From positions 1,054,001-1,118,000 of the forward strand of contig NZ_CP102630.1 in assembly GCF_024721605.1 (NCBI RefSeq): 64,000 nucleotides of DNA. Direction: 5' to 3'. Under the pieces are notes generated by a model. That model ran no database searches and was not told the origin of the DNA. It saw only the letters and a program-made list of their open reading frames with translations. Position 1 is the first letter of the stretch, and every line of letters begins with the position of its first letter. Below are positions 55,908 to 64,000 of the stretch, one piece after another. The DNA comes from Sphingomicrobium flavum. GTDB taxonomy: Bacteria > Pseudomonadota > Alphaproteobacteria > Sphingomonadales > Sphingomonadaceae. The position numbers were made by a program, and so were the translations under genes.

Positions 55908-56603
55908 ATGTCCTGGACCGAAGAGCGGATCGACCGCCTCAAGAAATTATGGGCCGCGGGCAATACCGCCAGCCAGATCGCCGAAGAACTGGGCGGCGTC
56001 AGCCGCAATGCGGTGATCGGCAAGGCACATCGCCTCGGTCTCGCCTCGCGTCCGTCCCCGGTCAAGGCGGCGGCCAAGAAGAAGGCTCCCGCCAAGCCCA
56101 AGGCCAAGGCGCCTGCGCCCAAAAAGGCCGCTGCGCCGCGCAAGGAAGCCGCGCCCAAGCCCGCCGCTGCCGCGCCAAAGCCTGCGCCCAAGGCCGATCC
56201 GGCCCCCGCCAGCGCGGCCGCCGCGCCCGCGGCCAAACCGGCCGAAGCTAAGAAAGCCGACGACAAGGTCCAGTATCGCTCGGTCGGACCGGGCGGCTTC
56301 ATCCGCCAGGGCCCTTCGGACCAGCAGGCCCCCATCCCGCCCGCACCGCCGCGCCGCCTGATCCCGGCCAAGCCGTCGGAGGAAGTGGCCGACAAGACCT
56401 CGATCCTCGACCTCAATGAGCGCGTGTGCCGTTGGCCGATGGGCCATCCGGGCGAACCCGATTTCCATTTTTGCGGTGAAAAGGCCAATCCGGGCTTTCC
56501 TTATTGCGTCGACCATTGCGGCGTCGCCTACCAGGCCCAACTGCCCCGCCGCGATCGCAGGCCCCCGCCGCCATTGCCCTTCGGCGGCCCGCGGGTTCGA
56601 TAG
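55908..56603 (+). CDS. gcrA: GcrA cell cycle regulator
   Basis: A 231-residue alphaproteobacterial regulator that, in Caulobacter, binds sigma70-RNA polymerase and activates promoters with methylated GANTC sites. The N-terminal HTH is SWTEERIDRLKKLWAAGNTA and the C-terminal zinc-like region is RVCRWPMGHPGEPDFHFCGEKA with PYCVDHC. The middle is an Ala/Lys/Pro-rich low-complexity linker. Confidence 0.96.
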   Translation: MSWTEERIDRLKKLWAAGNTASQIAEELGGVSRNAVIGKAHRLGLASRPSPVKAAAKKKAPAKPKAKAPAPKKAAAPRKEAAPKPAAAAPKPAPKADPAPASAAAAPAAKPAEAKKADDKVQYRSVGPGGFIRQGPSDQQAPIPPAPPRRLIPAKPSEEVADKTSILDLNERVCRWPMGHPGEPDFHFCGEKANPGFPYCVDHCGVAYQAQLPRRDRRPPPPLPFGGPRVR

Positions 56604-56608
56604 TCACC

Positions 56609-56641
56609 AAAAAGCCCTGGAGCGATCCTCCGGGGCTTTTT
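56609..56641 (+). terminator. Terminator after gcrA
   Basis: AAAAAGCCC followed by TGGAG pairs with CTCC and GGGGCTTTTT around a short loop; the 3' arm ends in TTTTTC. A typical intrinsic terminator, 6 bases after the gcrA stop. Confidence 0.85.
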
Positions 56642-56700
56642 CGTTGTGATGTGCACCGCGACTGCCCTACGGTCTTCCCTCTGTACCGGGAGTATCGCTC

Positions 56701-58173
56701 ATGTCGCTCGCCATCGCCTTCGCGCTCGCCGCAGCCCAGCCTTCCACCGATGACGATTGGGGCGAAACGCTCAGAATCGATGCGCGCGCCATGCACGCCG
56801 CCATCGCCGATAGCCATCCAGGCACCATCAACCCGGACGATCCCGGCTTCAACGCGCTCAACGATGCCCAGCTGGACCTTGCACTCGAGCGGGCGAAGTC
56901 AGCTGACGACTTTGGCGATTATTTTTTCGCACTCCGCCATTATGCGGCCGCCTTCAATGATGGCCATGTCGGCTTCGGGGTGTATGGCAACACACCCGAT
57001 ATCGACATCTTCTGGCCAGGCTTCATCGCCCGCGACAATGGCAAGAAGGGACTGGTCGTCACCTTGGCACAGCCATGGTCGGGGGTGCCGGTAGGTGCTG
57101 AACTTCTGTCCTGCGATGGCAAGTCTGCTTACGAAGTCGGCCTAGACCGCGTCGGTGCACGCTCAGGCCGCTGGCACCTTGCCTCGGAGCGCAGCCTGAG
57201 GGGCGCATTGGTCATGATCGATAATGGCGATCCTTATGTCGAACCGATTGAGAGCTGCGTGTTCGCCAGCGGACAGGAACAGCTCTCCGTGGCGCTCGAT
57301 TGGCGTTCGGGCGGGCCGGATTTCGTCACGCGCTACAACCTCTTTGGCCGCCCCGACCAGCCCGACATCGCCATACAGCGTCTCGCCAATGGCGCCCACT
57401 GGGTCACGATCCCCTCCTTCGACGGCAATGTCGAAAGTGACACCGGCAAGGCGCTGACCGCCCTGGTCGCCGATATCACCGCGCGCGCCGATACCATGCG
57501 TGCCGGGCGCTACATCGTCTTCGATTTGCGCGGCAATGGTGGCGGTTCGTCCCACTGGTCCGAGGAGATCGCGGTCCAATTATGGGGTCTCGCCCCATTC
57601 TATCGCACCCCGCAAGAACCGATGAGCGTCGTCTGGCGCGCCTCCCAAGGCAATGTCCAGTCGATGCGCGATGATCTGGAAACCCGCAACGCCAATGGCA
57701 ACCTGTCCGATGAGGTGCGCGAATGGTACGATACGTCCATCGCCGGCATGGAGGCTGCCATCGCGACGGGCCAAAAGGCATACCGCATCGACCCGAGCGA
57801 CGACGAAGGCGATGAGCAAGTCGATTTCTCCACACTGTCCGATTACCAGGTCGCCATTCCGGTCTACATCCTGACCGACGGCGTCTGCATGAGCGCCTGT
57901 CTCGACACCATCGACCTGTGGCAGCGCGCGGGCGCCATCGTTATCGGGCAGGAAACCGGTGCGGACACCGTGTATATGGACACGCGCAACGAGCGGCTTC
58001 CCAGCGGGATTGGCGGCCTCGGTCTGCCGCGCAAATATTATGTCGGCCGCGCCCGCGGCAACAACGAACCCGTGCGGCCGGTGCATATCTATTCTGGCGA
58101 CTTGGCCGATACCCCTGCCGTCCAGGCCTGGGTGGCGAACTTGCGCCACCAAAAGGTCGATGCACGGGAATAA
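56701..58173 (+). CDS. S41 family (C-terminal-processing type) peptidase
   Basis: A 490-residue protein with a short hydrophobic leader (LAIAFALAAAQ). The S41 core is visible: IVFDLRGNGGGSSHWSEE near residue 275-290 and the nucleophile segment ILTDGVCMSACLDTIDLW with Ser near residue 399. Cys flanking the Ser suggest a disulfide. Its substrate is unknown. GGGAG nine bases upstream supports the ATG. Confidence 0.85.
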   Translation: MSLAIAFALAAAQPSTDDDWGETLRIDARAMHAAIADSHPGTINPDDPGFNALNDAQLDLALERAKSADDFGDYFFALRHYAAAFNDGHVGFGVYGNTPDIDIFWPGFIARDNGKKGLVVTLAQPWSGVPVGAELLSCDGKSAYEVGLDRVGARSGRWHLASERSLRGALVMIDNGDPYVEPIESCVFASGQEQLSVALDWRSGGPDFVTRYNLFGRPDQPDIAIQRLANGAHWVTIPSFDGNVESDTGKALTALVADITARADTMRAGRYIVFDLRGNGGGSSHWSEEIAVQLWGLAPFYRTPQEPMSVVWRASQGNVQSMRDDLETRNANGNLSDEVREWYDTSIAGMEAAIATGQKAYRIDPSDDEGDEQVDFSTLSDYQVAIPVYILTDGVCMSACLDTIDLWQRAGAIVIGQETGADTVYMDTRNERLPSGIGGLGLPRKYYVGRARGNNEPVRPVHIYSGDLADTPAVQAWVANLRHQKVDARE

Positions 58174-58193
58174 AGTGCCCCGCTCGCCAAGGC

Positions 58194-58619
58194 TCACTCC
58201 TCGGGCGTGATCTGCCCCAGCAATGCGCGCAGCGTCTCCAATTCCTCGGCGCCGATCTTTCCGGCCAGCTGCGTTTCGAGCGACCGGCTGATCTCGGCCA
58301 GCGCCGCATTGGCTTTGTGTCCTCTGGCCGTAAAGCGCACCAGCTGCGCGCGCTGGTCGCCGGGATCGGGAATCAGCTCGACATAGCCCGCTTTTTCCAT
58401 CGCACTGACCAGATAGCCCATCGACTGTTTGGTCATCCCCGCCAGCCGCGCCAGATCGGCGGTACGCCGCGGCTCGCTCTCGCAATAACGGAAGATGGGC
58501 GAATGCGACTCGCGGATATCGTCAAACCCATATTCGCCCAGCCGGCGATAGGTTTCCTCGCGCCAAAAGCCATAGCCTTGCGACAGCAATCGACCGATTC
58601 TGGTGATCTTTTTCGCCAT
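58194..58619 (-). CDS. MarR-family transcriptional regulator
   Basis: A 141-residue winged-helix protein: TADLARLAGMTKQSMGYLVSAMEKAGYVEL is the recognition region and DPGDQRAQLVRFTARG the wing. It has an oligomerisation helix at each end. It lies divergent from a small secreted protein gene; a perfect 8-base palindrome lies between them. The ligand is unknown. Confidence 0.9.
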   Translation of the reverse strand: MAKKITRIGRLLSQGYGFWREETYRRLGEYGFDDIRESHSPIFRYCESEPRRTADLARLAGMTKQSMGYLVSAMEKAGYVELIPDPGDQRAQLVRFTARGHKANAALAEISRSLETQLAGKIGAEELETLRALLGQITPEE

Positions 58620-58639
58620 GCGCTCCCGTCACTTGCTAT

Positions 58640-58658
58640 TAGACAGATTGTCTGTCTA
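58640..58658. promoter_or_regulatory. Perfect palindrome, probable MarR operator
   Basis: TAGACAGA-TTG-TCTGTCTA, 8-base arms and a 3-base centre, located 21 bases upstream of the MarR start and 52 bases upstream of the divergent gene. Size and place fit a MarR-family operator controlling both genes. Confidence 0.7.
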
Positions 58659-58710
58659 TATAGCTTGGCGGGCTTTGACCGGCTCCGCAAGCCTAAAGAA
58701 AGGGAAGATC

Positions 58711-58962
58711 ATGAAGAAACGTGCATGGATCGCCTTGGTGGCGCTGGCCACCGCAGCGCCGGCATCGGCGGGGGAAATTACCGGCAATGGCAAACCCACC
58801 CCCGTGATGGGCGGCAAGGCGCAATCGGTTTGCTCTTATTCCGGCCTCAACGACGATCCGGGCGAAGACGGCTTTGGCAAGATCCAGAATTACGGCATGC
58901 TGGTAAAGATGATGGGCGGCTTTCCGCCTGACTTCTTCCTTCATCCGGGCAATGCCTGCTAG
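58711..58962 (+). CDS. Small secreted protein, function unknown
   Basis: An 83-residue protein with a signal peptide (cut after APASA, residue 20). The mature part has two cysteines, one at SVCSYSG and one at the very C-terminus (PGNAC), which could form a disulfide. GGGAAG upstream supports the ATG at 58711. Its only neighbour is the divergent MarR gene, so it is likely the regulator's main target. Confidence 0.75.
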   Translation: MKKRAWIALVALATAAPASAGEITGNGKPTPVMGGKAQSVCSYSGLNDDPGEDGFGKIQNYGMLVKMMGGFPPDFFLHPGNAC

Positions 58963-58983
58963 GCTCGTCCGACCATGAGCCGC

Positions 58984-59028
58984 GTGCCCGGCCCCGATCG
59001 CGAGGACATGCGCGATGGGGGCCGGCAC
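58984..59028. repeat. Long imperfect hairpin after the small secreted protein gene
   Basis: GTGCCCGGCCCCGATCGCG (58984-59002) and CGCGATGGGGGCCGGCAC (59011-59028) form an almost complete stem of about 18 pairs with a short loop. There is no T-run. It probably isolates the two flanking genes from each other. Confidence 0.7.
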
Positions 59029-59065
59029 CCGGATCTGGCCGTAGCTCGTCGTGAATGAGGATGGA

Positions 59066-59461
59066 ATGGATATCGTCGAACGCAATCTGGCCGCCGTGGC
59101 CGAACATATCGCCAACGAGGCCCGCGATCCCGCCGAGGTCATGCCGCTTTATACCGACGACGTGGTGGTCGAATTCCCGGCCCGCAACCTCAAGTTCGAG
59201 GGCAAGGCCGCGATCGAGGCCAATTATCGTCGCATGTTCGCCGCCATCGAACAGCCCAGCCTGGAACCGCTCGACCGCTTCGCCACGCATGACCGCGTGG
59301 TCGACGACATGATCGTGCGCTTCCGCATCGTCGGCGAAGGCATGGACAATGCCCCGGTCAAGATCGGCGACCGGGTGGCGCTACGGCTGGTCCACATCTT
59401 CCACATGCGCGACGGTCTCATCGCCCGCGAAATCGTCCACGAAGACTGGCAGGTCGAATAA
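59066..59461 (+). CDS. SnoaL/NTF2-like protein
   Basis: A 131-residue alpha+beta cone protein: LYTDDVVVEFPARNLKFEGKAAIEANYRR then RVALRLVHIFHMRDGLIAREIVHEDWQVE, the SnoaL-like pattern. May be an isomerase or a ligand-binding protein; no substrate is suggested by context. GAGG upstream supports the ATG at 59066; a GTG at 59051 extends it by five residues. Confidence 0.8.
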   Translation: MDIVERNLAAVAEHIANEARDPAEVMPLYTDDVVVEFPARNLKFEGKAAIEANYRRMFAAIEQPSLEPLDRFATHDRVVDDMIVRFRIVGEGMDNAPVKIGDRVALRLVHIFHMRDGLIAREIVHEDWQVE

Positions 59462-59555
59462 GCGCACGCCGGGGCCCCGCCCCGCCCCCTGCGGCGGACT
59501 TCGGGCAACCTTCGTGCTTGGCAGCGCCGCCGCCACGCCCCTATAGCTGGTCTCA

Positions 59556-61538
59556 ATGTCCGACGACCTTTTCGATTCATCTTCGCCCGTCACTTCTTCT
59601 GATTATGACGCCTCCGCCATCGAGGTGCTGGAAGGGCTCGAGCCCGTGCGCCGCCGCCCCGGCATGTATATCGGCGGCACCGATGCGCGTGCGCTGCATC
59701 ACCTCGCCGCCGAAGTCATCGACAATAGTATGGACGAAGCGGTCGCGGGCCATGCCAACCGCATCGAAATCACCCTCGATCTCGGCAACAGGCTGACCGT
59801 CACCGATAATGGCCGCGGCATCCCGGTCGATCCGCACCCCAAGCATAGGGACAAATCCGCGCTCGAGGTCATCATGACCACGCTCCATTCGGGCGGCAAG
59901 TTCGAAGGCAAGGCCTATGCCACGTCGGGCGGCCTGCACGGCGTCGGCGTCAGCGTCGTCAACGCGCTGTCCACCGAAACCATCGTCGAAGTCGCCCGCG
60001 ACAAAACCGTCTGGCGCCAAAGCTTCGCGCAGGGTCATGCCACGTCCAAGCTGGAAAAGGTCGGCACCACCCCCAATCGCCGCGGCACCAGCGTCACCTT
60101 CACGCCGGACCCGGAAATCTTCGGCAAGGATGCGCAGTTCAATCCCAAGCGCCTCCACGATCTTGCCCGCTCCAAGGCCTATCTCTATGCCGGGGTCGAA
60201 ATCCGCTGGAAATGCGATCCCAAGCTGGCCTCGGACGAGGTGCCCGAGAGCGCCGTCTTCAAATTTGAAAACGGCCTTGCCGATCACCTCACCGAGCAAT
60301 TGGAAGGCCGCGACACCATCACCTCGCCGCTTTTCGCGGGGACGCAGGATTTCCCCAATGACGAGGGCAAGGTCGAATGGGCGGTCGCCTGGCCGATCTG
60401 GACCGACGGCTTCCAGCGTTATTATTGCAACACCATCCCCACGCCCGATGGCGGCACCCATGAAGCGGGCCTGCGCGCCGCGCTGACCAAGGGGCTGCGC
60501 GGCTTTGGCGAGCTGGTGGGCGAGAAAAAGGCCGGCAAGATCACCGCCGACGATGTGTTCGGCGGGATCGAGGCGATGCTCAGCGTCTTCATCCGCAACC
60601 CCCATTTCCAGTCGCAGACCAAGGACCGCCTGACCTCGACCGAGGCCGCGCGCTTCGTCGAAAATGCGGTGCGCGACCATTTCGACCATTATCTGGCCGA
60701 CAATATGGACCGCGGCCGCGCGCTTCTGGGCAGCGTCCTCGAACGGCTCGACGAGCGCCTGAAGCGCAAGGCCGAGCGCGAGGTGAAGCGCAAGACCGCT
60801 ACCTCGGCACGCAAGCTGCGCCTGCCCGGCAAGCTCACCGATTGCGCCAACGATGCCAATGAAGGCACCGAACTCTTCATCGTCGAAGGCGACAGCGCCG
60901 GCGGCAGCGCCAAGCAGGCGCGCAACCGCAAGACGCAGGCCATCCTGCCCATTCGCGGCAAGATTTTGAACGTCGCCAGCGCGACCCGCGACAAGATCCG
61001 CGCCAATAGCGAAATCGCCGATCTGAGCCAGGCATTGGGCTGCGGGCTGCGCGATCAATATGACGATGACCAGCTGCGCTACGACAAGATCATCATCATG
61101 ACCGATGCCGATGTTGACGGCGCGCATATTGCCACCTTGCTGATGACCCTCTTCTTCCAGGAAATGCCCGAACTGGTGAAGAATGGCCGCCTCTATCTGG
61201 CGCAACCGCCGCTTTACCGCCTCACCAGCGGTTCCAAGTCTCTCTACGCCCGCGACGACGCCCATCGGCGCGAGCTGGAGGAGAGCGAATTCAAGGGCAA
61301 GAAGGTCGATGTCGGCCGCTTCAAGGGGCTGGGGGAAATGAATCCCAACCAATTGAAGGAAACGACGATGGACCCGGCGACGCGCTCGCTGATCCGCATC
61401 ACCCTGCCCGCCGAATATCAGGACCAGCAGCCCGCCCGCGACATCGTTGAACGGCTGATGGGCAAGAAGCCCGAATTGCGCTTCGAATTCATCCAGGCCG
61501 AGGCTGGCAGCCTCGATGAAGAAGCGATCGATGCCTGA
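59556..61538 (+). CDS. parE: DNA topoisomerase IV subunit B
   Basis: The ATPase subunit that with ParC decatenates chromosomes. At 660 residues it is the ParE length. The GHKL site has VIDNSMDEA, DNGRGIPV and TSGGLHGVGVSVVNALS; the TOPRIM domain has EGDSAGGSAKQARNRKTQ and DADVDGAHIATLL. parC is not in the window. Confidence 0.96.
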   Translation: MSDDLFDSSSPVTSSDYDASAIEVLEGLEPVRRRPGMYIGGTDARALHHLAAEVIDNSMDEAVAGHANRIEITLDLGNRLTVTDNGRGIPVDPHPKHRDKSALEVIMTTLHSGGKFEGKAYATSGGLHGVGVSVVNALSTETIVEVARDKTVWRQSFAQGHATSKLEKVGTTPNRRGTSVTFTPDPEIFGKDAQFNPKRLHDLARSKAYLYAGVEIRWKCDPKLASDEVPESAVFKFENGLADHLTEQLEGRDTITSPLFAGTQDFPNDEGKVEWAVAWPIWTDGFQRYYCNTIPTPDGGTHEAGLRAALTKGLRGFGELVGEKKAGKITADDVFGGIEAMLSVFIRNPHFQSQTKDRLTSTEAARFVENAVRDHFDHYLADNMDRGRALLGSVLERLDERLKRKAEREVKRKTATSARKLRLPGKLTDCANDANEGTELFIVEGDSAGGSAKQARNRKTQAILPIRGKILNVASATRDKIRANSEIADLSQALGCGLRDQYDDDQLRYDKIIIMTDADVDGAHIATLLMTLFFQEMPELVKNGRLYLAQPPLYRLTSGSKSLYARDDAHRRELEESEFKGKKVDVGRFKGLGEMNPNQLKETTMDPATRSLIRITLPAEYQDQQPARDIVERLMGKKPELRFEFIQAEAGSLDEEAIDA

Positions 61539-61577
61539 CCCCTTTGCTAACGGCGCAACAGGCACTAGATAGCACCC

Positions 61578-62630
61578 ATGGATCGCCGCAAACTGCGTCA
61601 AGCCCAGGCCCCAGCGCTGTTGCGGCAAAAATCTCCGCTCAGCGTCGGTGCGCAGCTTGGGATTCGCATCGGGATTCTGTTCCTGCTGCTCGCCTTCATC
61701 CTGGCGGTGCACTGGATCGAACGCGATGCCTTCGTCGACAATTATGACGGAGAGATCAGCTTTGCGGACGTCATCTATTTCACCATGATTTCGGCGACCA
61801 CCACCGGCTATGGCGACATTGTCCCGGTGACGGAGCGCGCGCGCCTGTTCGACGCGCTGATGGTGACCCCGGCACGGATCTTCTTCATCCTGATCCTCGC
61901 CGGCACCGCCTATTCGTTCGTGATCAAGAGAAGCTGGGAAAAGTGGATTATGCGACGCCTTCAGAAAACGCTTGAAAAGCATATCGTGGTGGCCGGTTAC
62001 GGCACCAGCGGTTCGGAAGCCGTCAACGAACTGATGGCCAGGGGGGAAGACCCCGCCAAGATCGTGGTCATCGACCAGAATGCCGAAGCGCTGGCCAAGG
62101 CCGAACGCATGGGCTGCATCGTGCTGCAGGCCGATGCCACGCGCGATGAAACCATGGAACAGGTGCGCCTCCGCCAGGCCGCGACCATGATCATTTCCGC
62201 GGGGCGCGACGACACCTCGATCCTCATCTGCCTGACCGCGCGCCACCTCTGCCCGCATCTGCCGATCAGCCTGGCCGTTCGCGCGGAAGATAACGAATTT
62301 CCCGCGCGCGCCGCCGGCGCCACCACGGTCATCAACCCCACGAGCTTCGCCGGCCTTCTTCTCGCGGGCAGCGCGCATGGCGCAGGCATCTCCGATTATC
62401 TCGCCGACCTCGCATCGGCGACCGGGCGCGTGCGCCTCCACGAACGCACGATCGAGAAGTTTGAAGTGGGCAAGTCGCTTGCCGAAGTCGCGATCGGCCT
62501 TGGCGTGCGCATCCTGCGCGGCGGAGTTACCATCGGCTTCTGGGAAGAAGGCGCCAAAAAGCTGGAAGAAGGCGACCGCATCATCGAAATCATCCCCGGC
62601 TTCGCCTTCCCACCCTGCAAGGTCGGTTAA
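61578..62630 (+). CDS. Potassium channel family protein with TrkA-type RCK domains
   Basis: A 350-residue two-helix channel subunit. The first helix spans about residues 25-47, then a pore loop with the selectivity filter TTTGYGD, then a second helix. The cytosolic half has a TrkA-N dinucleotide-binding domain (HIVVAGYGTSGSEAV) and a TrkA-C domain ending with GDRIIEIIPG. A tetramer would conduct K+ under ligand control. Confidence 0.93.
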   Translation: MDRRKLRQAQAPALLRQKSPLSVGAQLGIRIGILFLLLAFILAVHWIERDAFVDNYDGEISFADVIYFTMISATTTGYGDIVPVTERARLFDALMVTPARIFFILILAGTAYSFVIKRSWEKWIMRRLQKTLEKHIVVAGYGTSGSEAVNELMARGEDPAKIVVIDQNAEALAKAERMGCIVLQADATRDETMEQVRLRQAATMIISAGRDDTSILICLTARHLCPHLPISLAVRAEDNEFPARAAGATTVINPTSFAGLLLAGSAHGAGISDYLADLASATGRVRLHERTIEKFEVGKSLAEVAIGLGVRILRGGVTIGFWEEGAKKLEEGDRIIEIIPGFAFPPCKVG

Positions 62631-62684
62631 AAGCCTCCGCCGCCTAGATTTTGCCTTGTTGGGCAGCTAGAGGCGCGCGCAATC

Positions 62685-64000
62685 ATGGCAACGCAAATCC
62701 CCTCGCCGCCCAAAGTGGGCATGGTCAGCCTCGGCTGCCCCAAGGCGCTCGTCGATTCAGAACGCATCCTCACGCGCCTGCGCGCCGACGGCTACCAGAT
62801 GAGCCCTGACTATGCCGGCGCCGATGTCGTGCTGGTCAACACCTGCGGCTTCCTCGATTCCGCCAAGGAAGAATCGCTCGACGCCATCGGCGAAGCCATT
62901 GCCGAAAATGGCCGCGTCGTCGTCACCGGCTGCATGGGCAATGACGCTGATCTCATCCGCGCCAAATATCCGAACGTCCTCGCCATCACCGGCCCGCAGC
63001 AATACGAACAGGTGGTCGAAGCCGTCCATGACGCCGCCCCGCCCAACCTGTCACCCTATGTCGATCTGGTCCCCCAGCCCGATACCAAGCTGACCCCGCG
63101 CCATTACAGCTATGTGAAGATCTCCGAAGGCTGCAACCATCGCTGCGCCTTCTGCATCATCCCCTCGATCCGCGGCGACCTCGTCAGCCGCCGCCCCGAC
63201 GCCGTCCTGCGCGAAGCCGAAAAACTCGTCGCTGCCGGCACGAAGGAATTGCTGGTCATTTCGCAAGACACCAGTGCCTACGGCCTCGACTTGAAGCATG
63301 CCGCCTGGCCCTGGAAAGATGGCGAGGTGCGCGCCCATATGAACGACCTCGCGGTCGGCCTCGGCAATCTGCGCACGCCCGAAGGCGACCAGCCCTGGGT
63401 CCGCCTCCATTATGTCTACCCCTACCCCCATGTCGACCGCGTCATCCCGCTGATGGCCGAGGGCAAATTGACCCCCTATCTCGACATCCCCTTTCAGCAT
63501 GCCAGCCCCAAGGTGCTGAAGCTGATGAAGCGCCCCGCCAACGAGGCCAAGGTCTTGAAGCGCCTCAAGAGTTGGCGCGACATCTGCCCCGACATCGCGG
63601 TCCGCTCCAGCTTCGTCGTCGGCTTCCCCGGCGAGACCGAAGTGGATTTCCAATATCTCCTCGACTGGCTCACCGAAGCGCAGCTGGACCGCGTCGGCGC
63701 CTTCCGCTTCGAACCCGTAGAAGGCGCTGCCGCCAACGCGCTCCCCGATCCCGTGCCCGAGGAAGTGAAGGAAGAGCGCTACGCCCGCATCATGGAACTG
63801 TCCGCCCGCATCAGCGCCGAAAAGCTCCAGAAGAAGATTGGTACCAGCATCGACGTCATCATCGACGCCGTGGACGAAGAATCCGGCGGCGCCACCGGCC
63901 GCTCCAAGGCCGACGCCCCCGAAATCGACGGCGAAGTCCACCTGCGCGACGCGGGTCACTTGAAGCCCGGCGATTTCGCCCGTGTTGAAGTAGAAGACGC
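62685..64000 (+). CDS. rimO: Ribosomal protein S12 methylthiotransferase, partial
   Basis: A radical SAM enzyme that methylthiolates the Asp near the end of ribosomal protein S12. The gene runs off the window end; 438 codons are visible. It shows the N-terminal MTTase domain ([26 protein letters not shown] with three cluster cysteines), the radical SAM motif CNHRCAFC, and the start of the TRAM domain. The family is usually about 440-450 residues, so only a few are missing. Confidence 0.95.
   Translation, partial: MATQIPSPPKVGMVSLGCPKALVDSERILTRLRADGYQMSPDYAGADVVLVNTCGFLDSAKEESLDAIGEAIAENGRVVVTGCMGNDADLIRAKYPNVLAITGPQQYEQVVEAVHDAAPPNLSPYVDLVPQPDTKLTPRHYSYVKISEGCNHRCAFCIIPSIRGDLVSRRPDAVLREAEKLVAAGTKELLVISQDTSAYGLDLKHAAWPWKDGEVRAHMNDLAVGLGNLRTPEGDQPWVRLHYVYPYPHVDRVIPLMAEGKLTPYLDIPFQHASPKVLKLMKRPANEAKVLKRLKSWRDICPDIAVRSSFVVGFPGETEVDFQYLLDWLTEAQLDRVGAFRFEPVEGAAANALPDPVPEEVKEERYARIMELSARISAEKLQKKIGTSIDVIIDAVDEESGGATGRSKADAPEIDGEVHLRDAGHLKPGDFARVEVED

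Noticed and set aside
56060-56260. Repetitive Lys/Ala/Pro-coding stretch as a tandem repeat or CRISPR-like array
   Set aside because: It is the low-complexity linker of GcrA; no regular repeat-spacer spacing exists.
59577-62441. A 954-codon open frame on the minus strand across parE and the channel gene
   Set aside because: Antisense shadow of two well-supported genes; high GC makes long stop-free antisense frames common, and the translation resembles no protein.
1-64000. Prophage, integrative element or defence island
   Set aside because: No integrase, transposase, capsid, restriction-modification or toxin-antitoxin signature was recognised, and the one tRNA gene shows no visible attachment-site duplication.

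Overview
This window reads as a chromosomal segment of a GC-rich alphaproteobacterium, most likely Sphingomonadales (family Sphingomonadaceae or close; a Sphingomicrobium-like organism is a guess). The pointers are a GcrA cell-cycle regulator, a split GcvPA/GcvPB glycine decarboxylase, a TonB-dependent receptor beside a TPR-sulfotransferase, tandem TraB/GumN proteins, a UdgB-type uracil-DNA glycosylase, and short hairpin repeats of the kind common between sphingomonad genes. Gene density is high, with many ATGA start/stop overlaps. I see no phage, integrase, transposase or CRISPR array. The window is mostly core genome with small accessory inserts.

Layout. 1-7.2 kb: partial chorismate mutase, rpsD, an S9 peptidase, the agmatine-to-putrescine pair aguA-aguB, a small lipoprotein with a calcium-loop-like motif, a uracil-DNA glycosylase fused to a GNAT acetyltransferase, folK and tRNA-Lys. 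7.2-14.5 kb: two convergent PilZ genes, then a leftward operon under a tandem glycine riboswitch: gcvT-gcvH-gcvPA-gcvPB followed by overlapping genes for an ABA4-like membrane protein and a DUF938 methyltransferase. 14.5-17.8 kb: lipoprotein, ispH, rnhA and a DAO-type oxidoreductase. 17.8-25.2 kb: Tad/Flp pilus operon cpaA-cpaB-cpaC-cpaD-cpaE-tadB-tadC with no CpaF/TadA ATPase and no pilin gene. 25.3-28.4 kb: glyQ-glyS, with an AT-rich patch in glyS. 28.4-31.3 kb: a cassette of a 41-residue membrane peptide, an XRE repressor and a four-helix membrane protein behind a promoter framed by two identical-architecture operators, then two TraB/GumN genes. 31.3-37.9 kb: rplY, pth, a P-loop kinase, a TIGR02466-type protein, a membrane protein, a large zinc protease and ychF. 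37.9-43.4 kb: TPR-sulfotransferase, TonB-dependent receptor, MaoC dehydratase, apt. 43.5-47.4 kb: cytochrome bc1 genes petA-petB-petC and divergent hemF. 47.4-55.9 kb: membrane protein, lipB, lipoprotein, queC-queE, a secreted protein, argD-hslO, a Kelch lipoprotein, an Arg/Tyr-rich secreted protein and an ABC-2 permease. 55.9-64 kb: gcrA, S41 peptidase, a MarR regulator with a perfect palindrome, a small secreted protein, a SnoaL-like protein, parE, a potassium channel and partial rimO.

The most notable observations are: (a) the 28.5-29.3 kb XRE/membrane cassette, whose promoter carries two TGTCA-N8-TGACA sites 40 bp apart, one on the -35 and one at the -10; (b) hairpins that appear to bury the Shine-Dalgarno sequence of the TonB receptor and of the second TraB/GumN gene; (c) the Tad locus lacking its motor ATPase, with a strong hairpin exactly where cpaF would be expected; (d) the in-frame UDG-GNAT fusion; (e) the mosaic glyS; (f) ABA4-like and DUF938 genes coupled to a glycine riboswitch. 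The longest stretch without a gene (14225-14532) holds the glycine riboswitch. In 7191-7452 I see no convincing gene.
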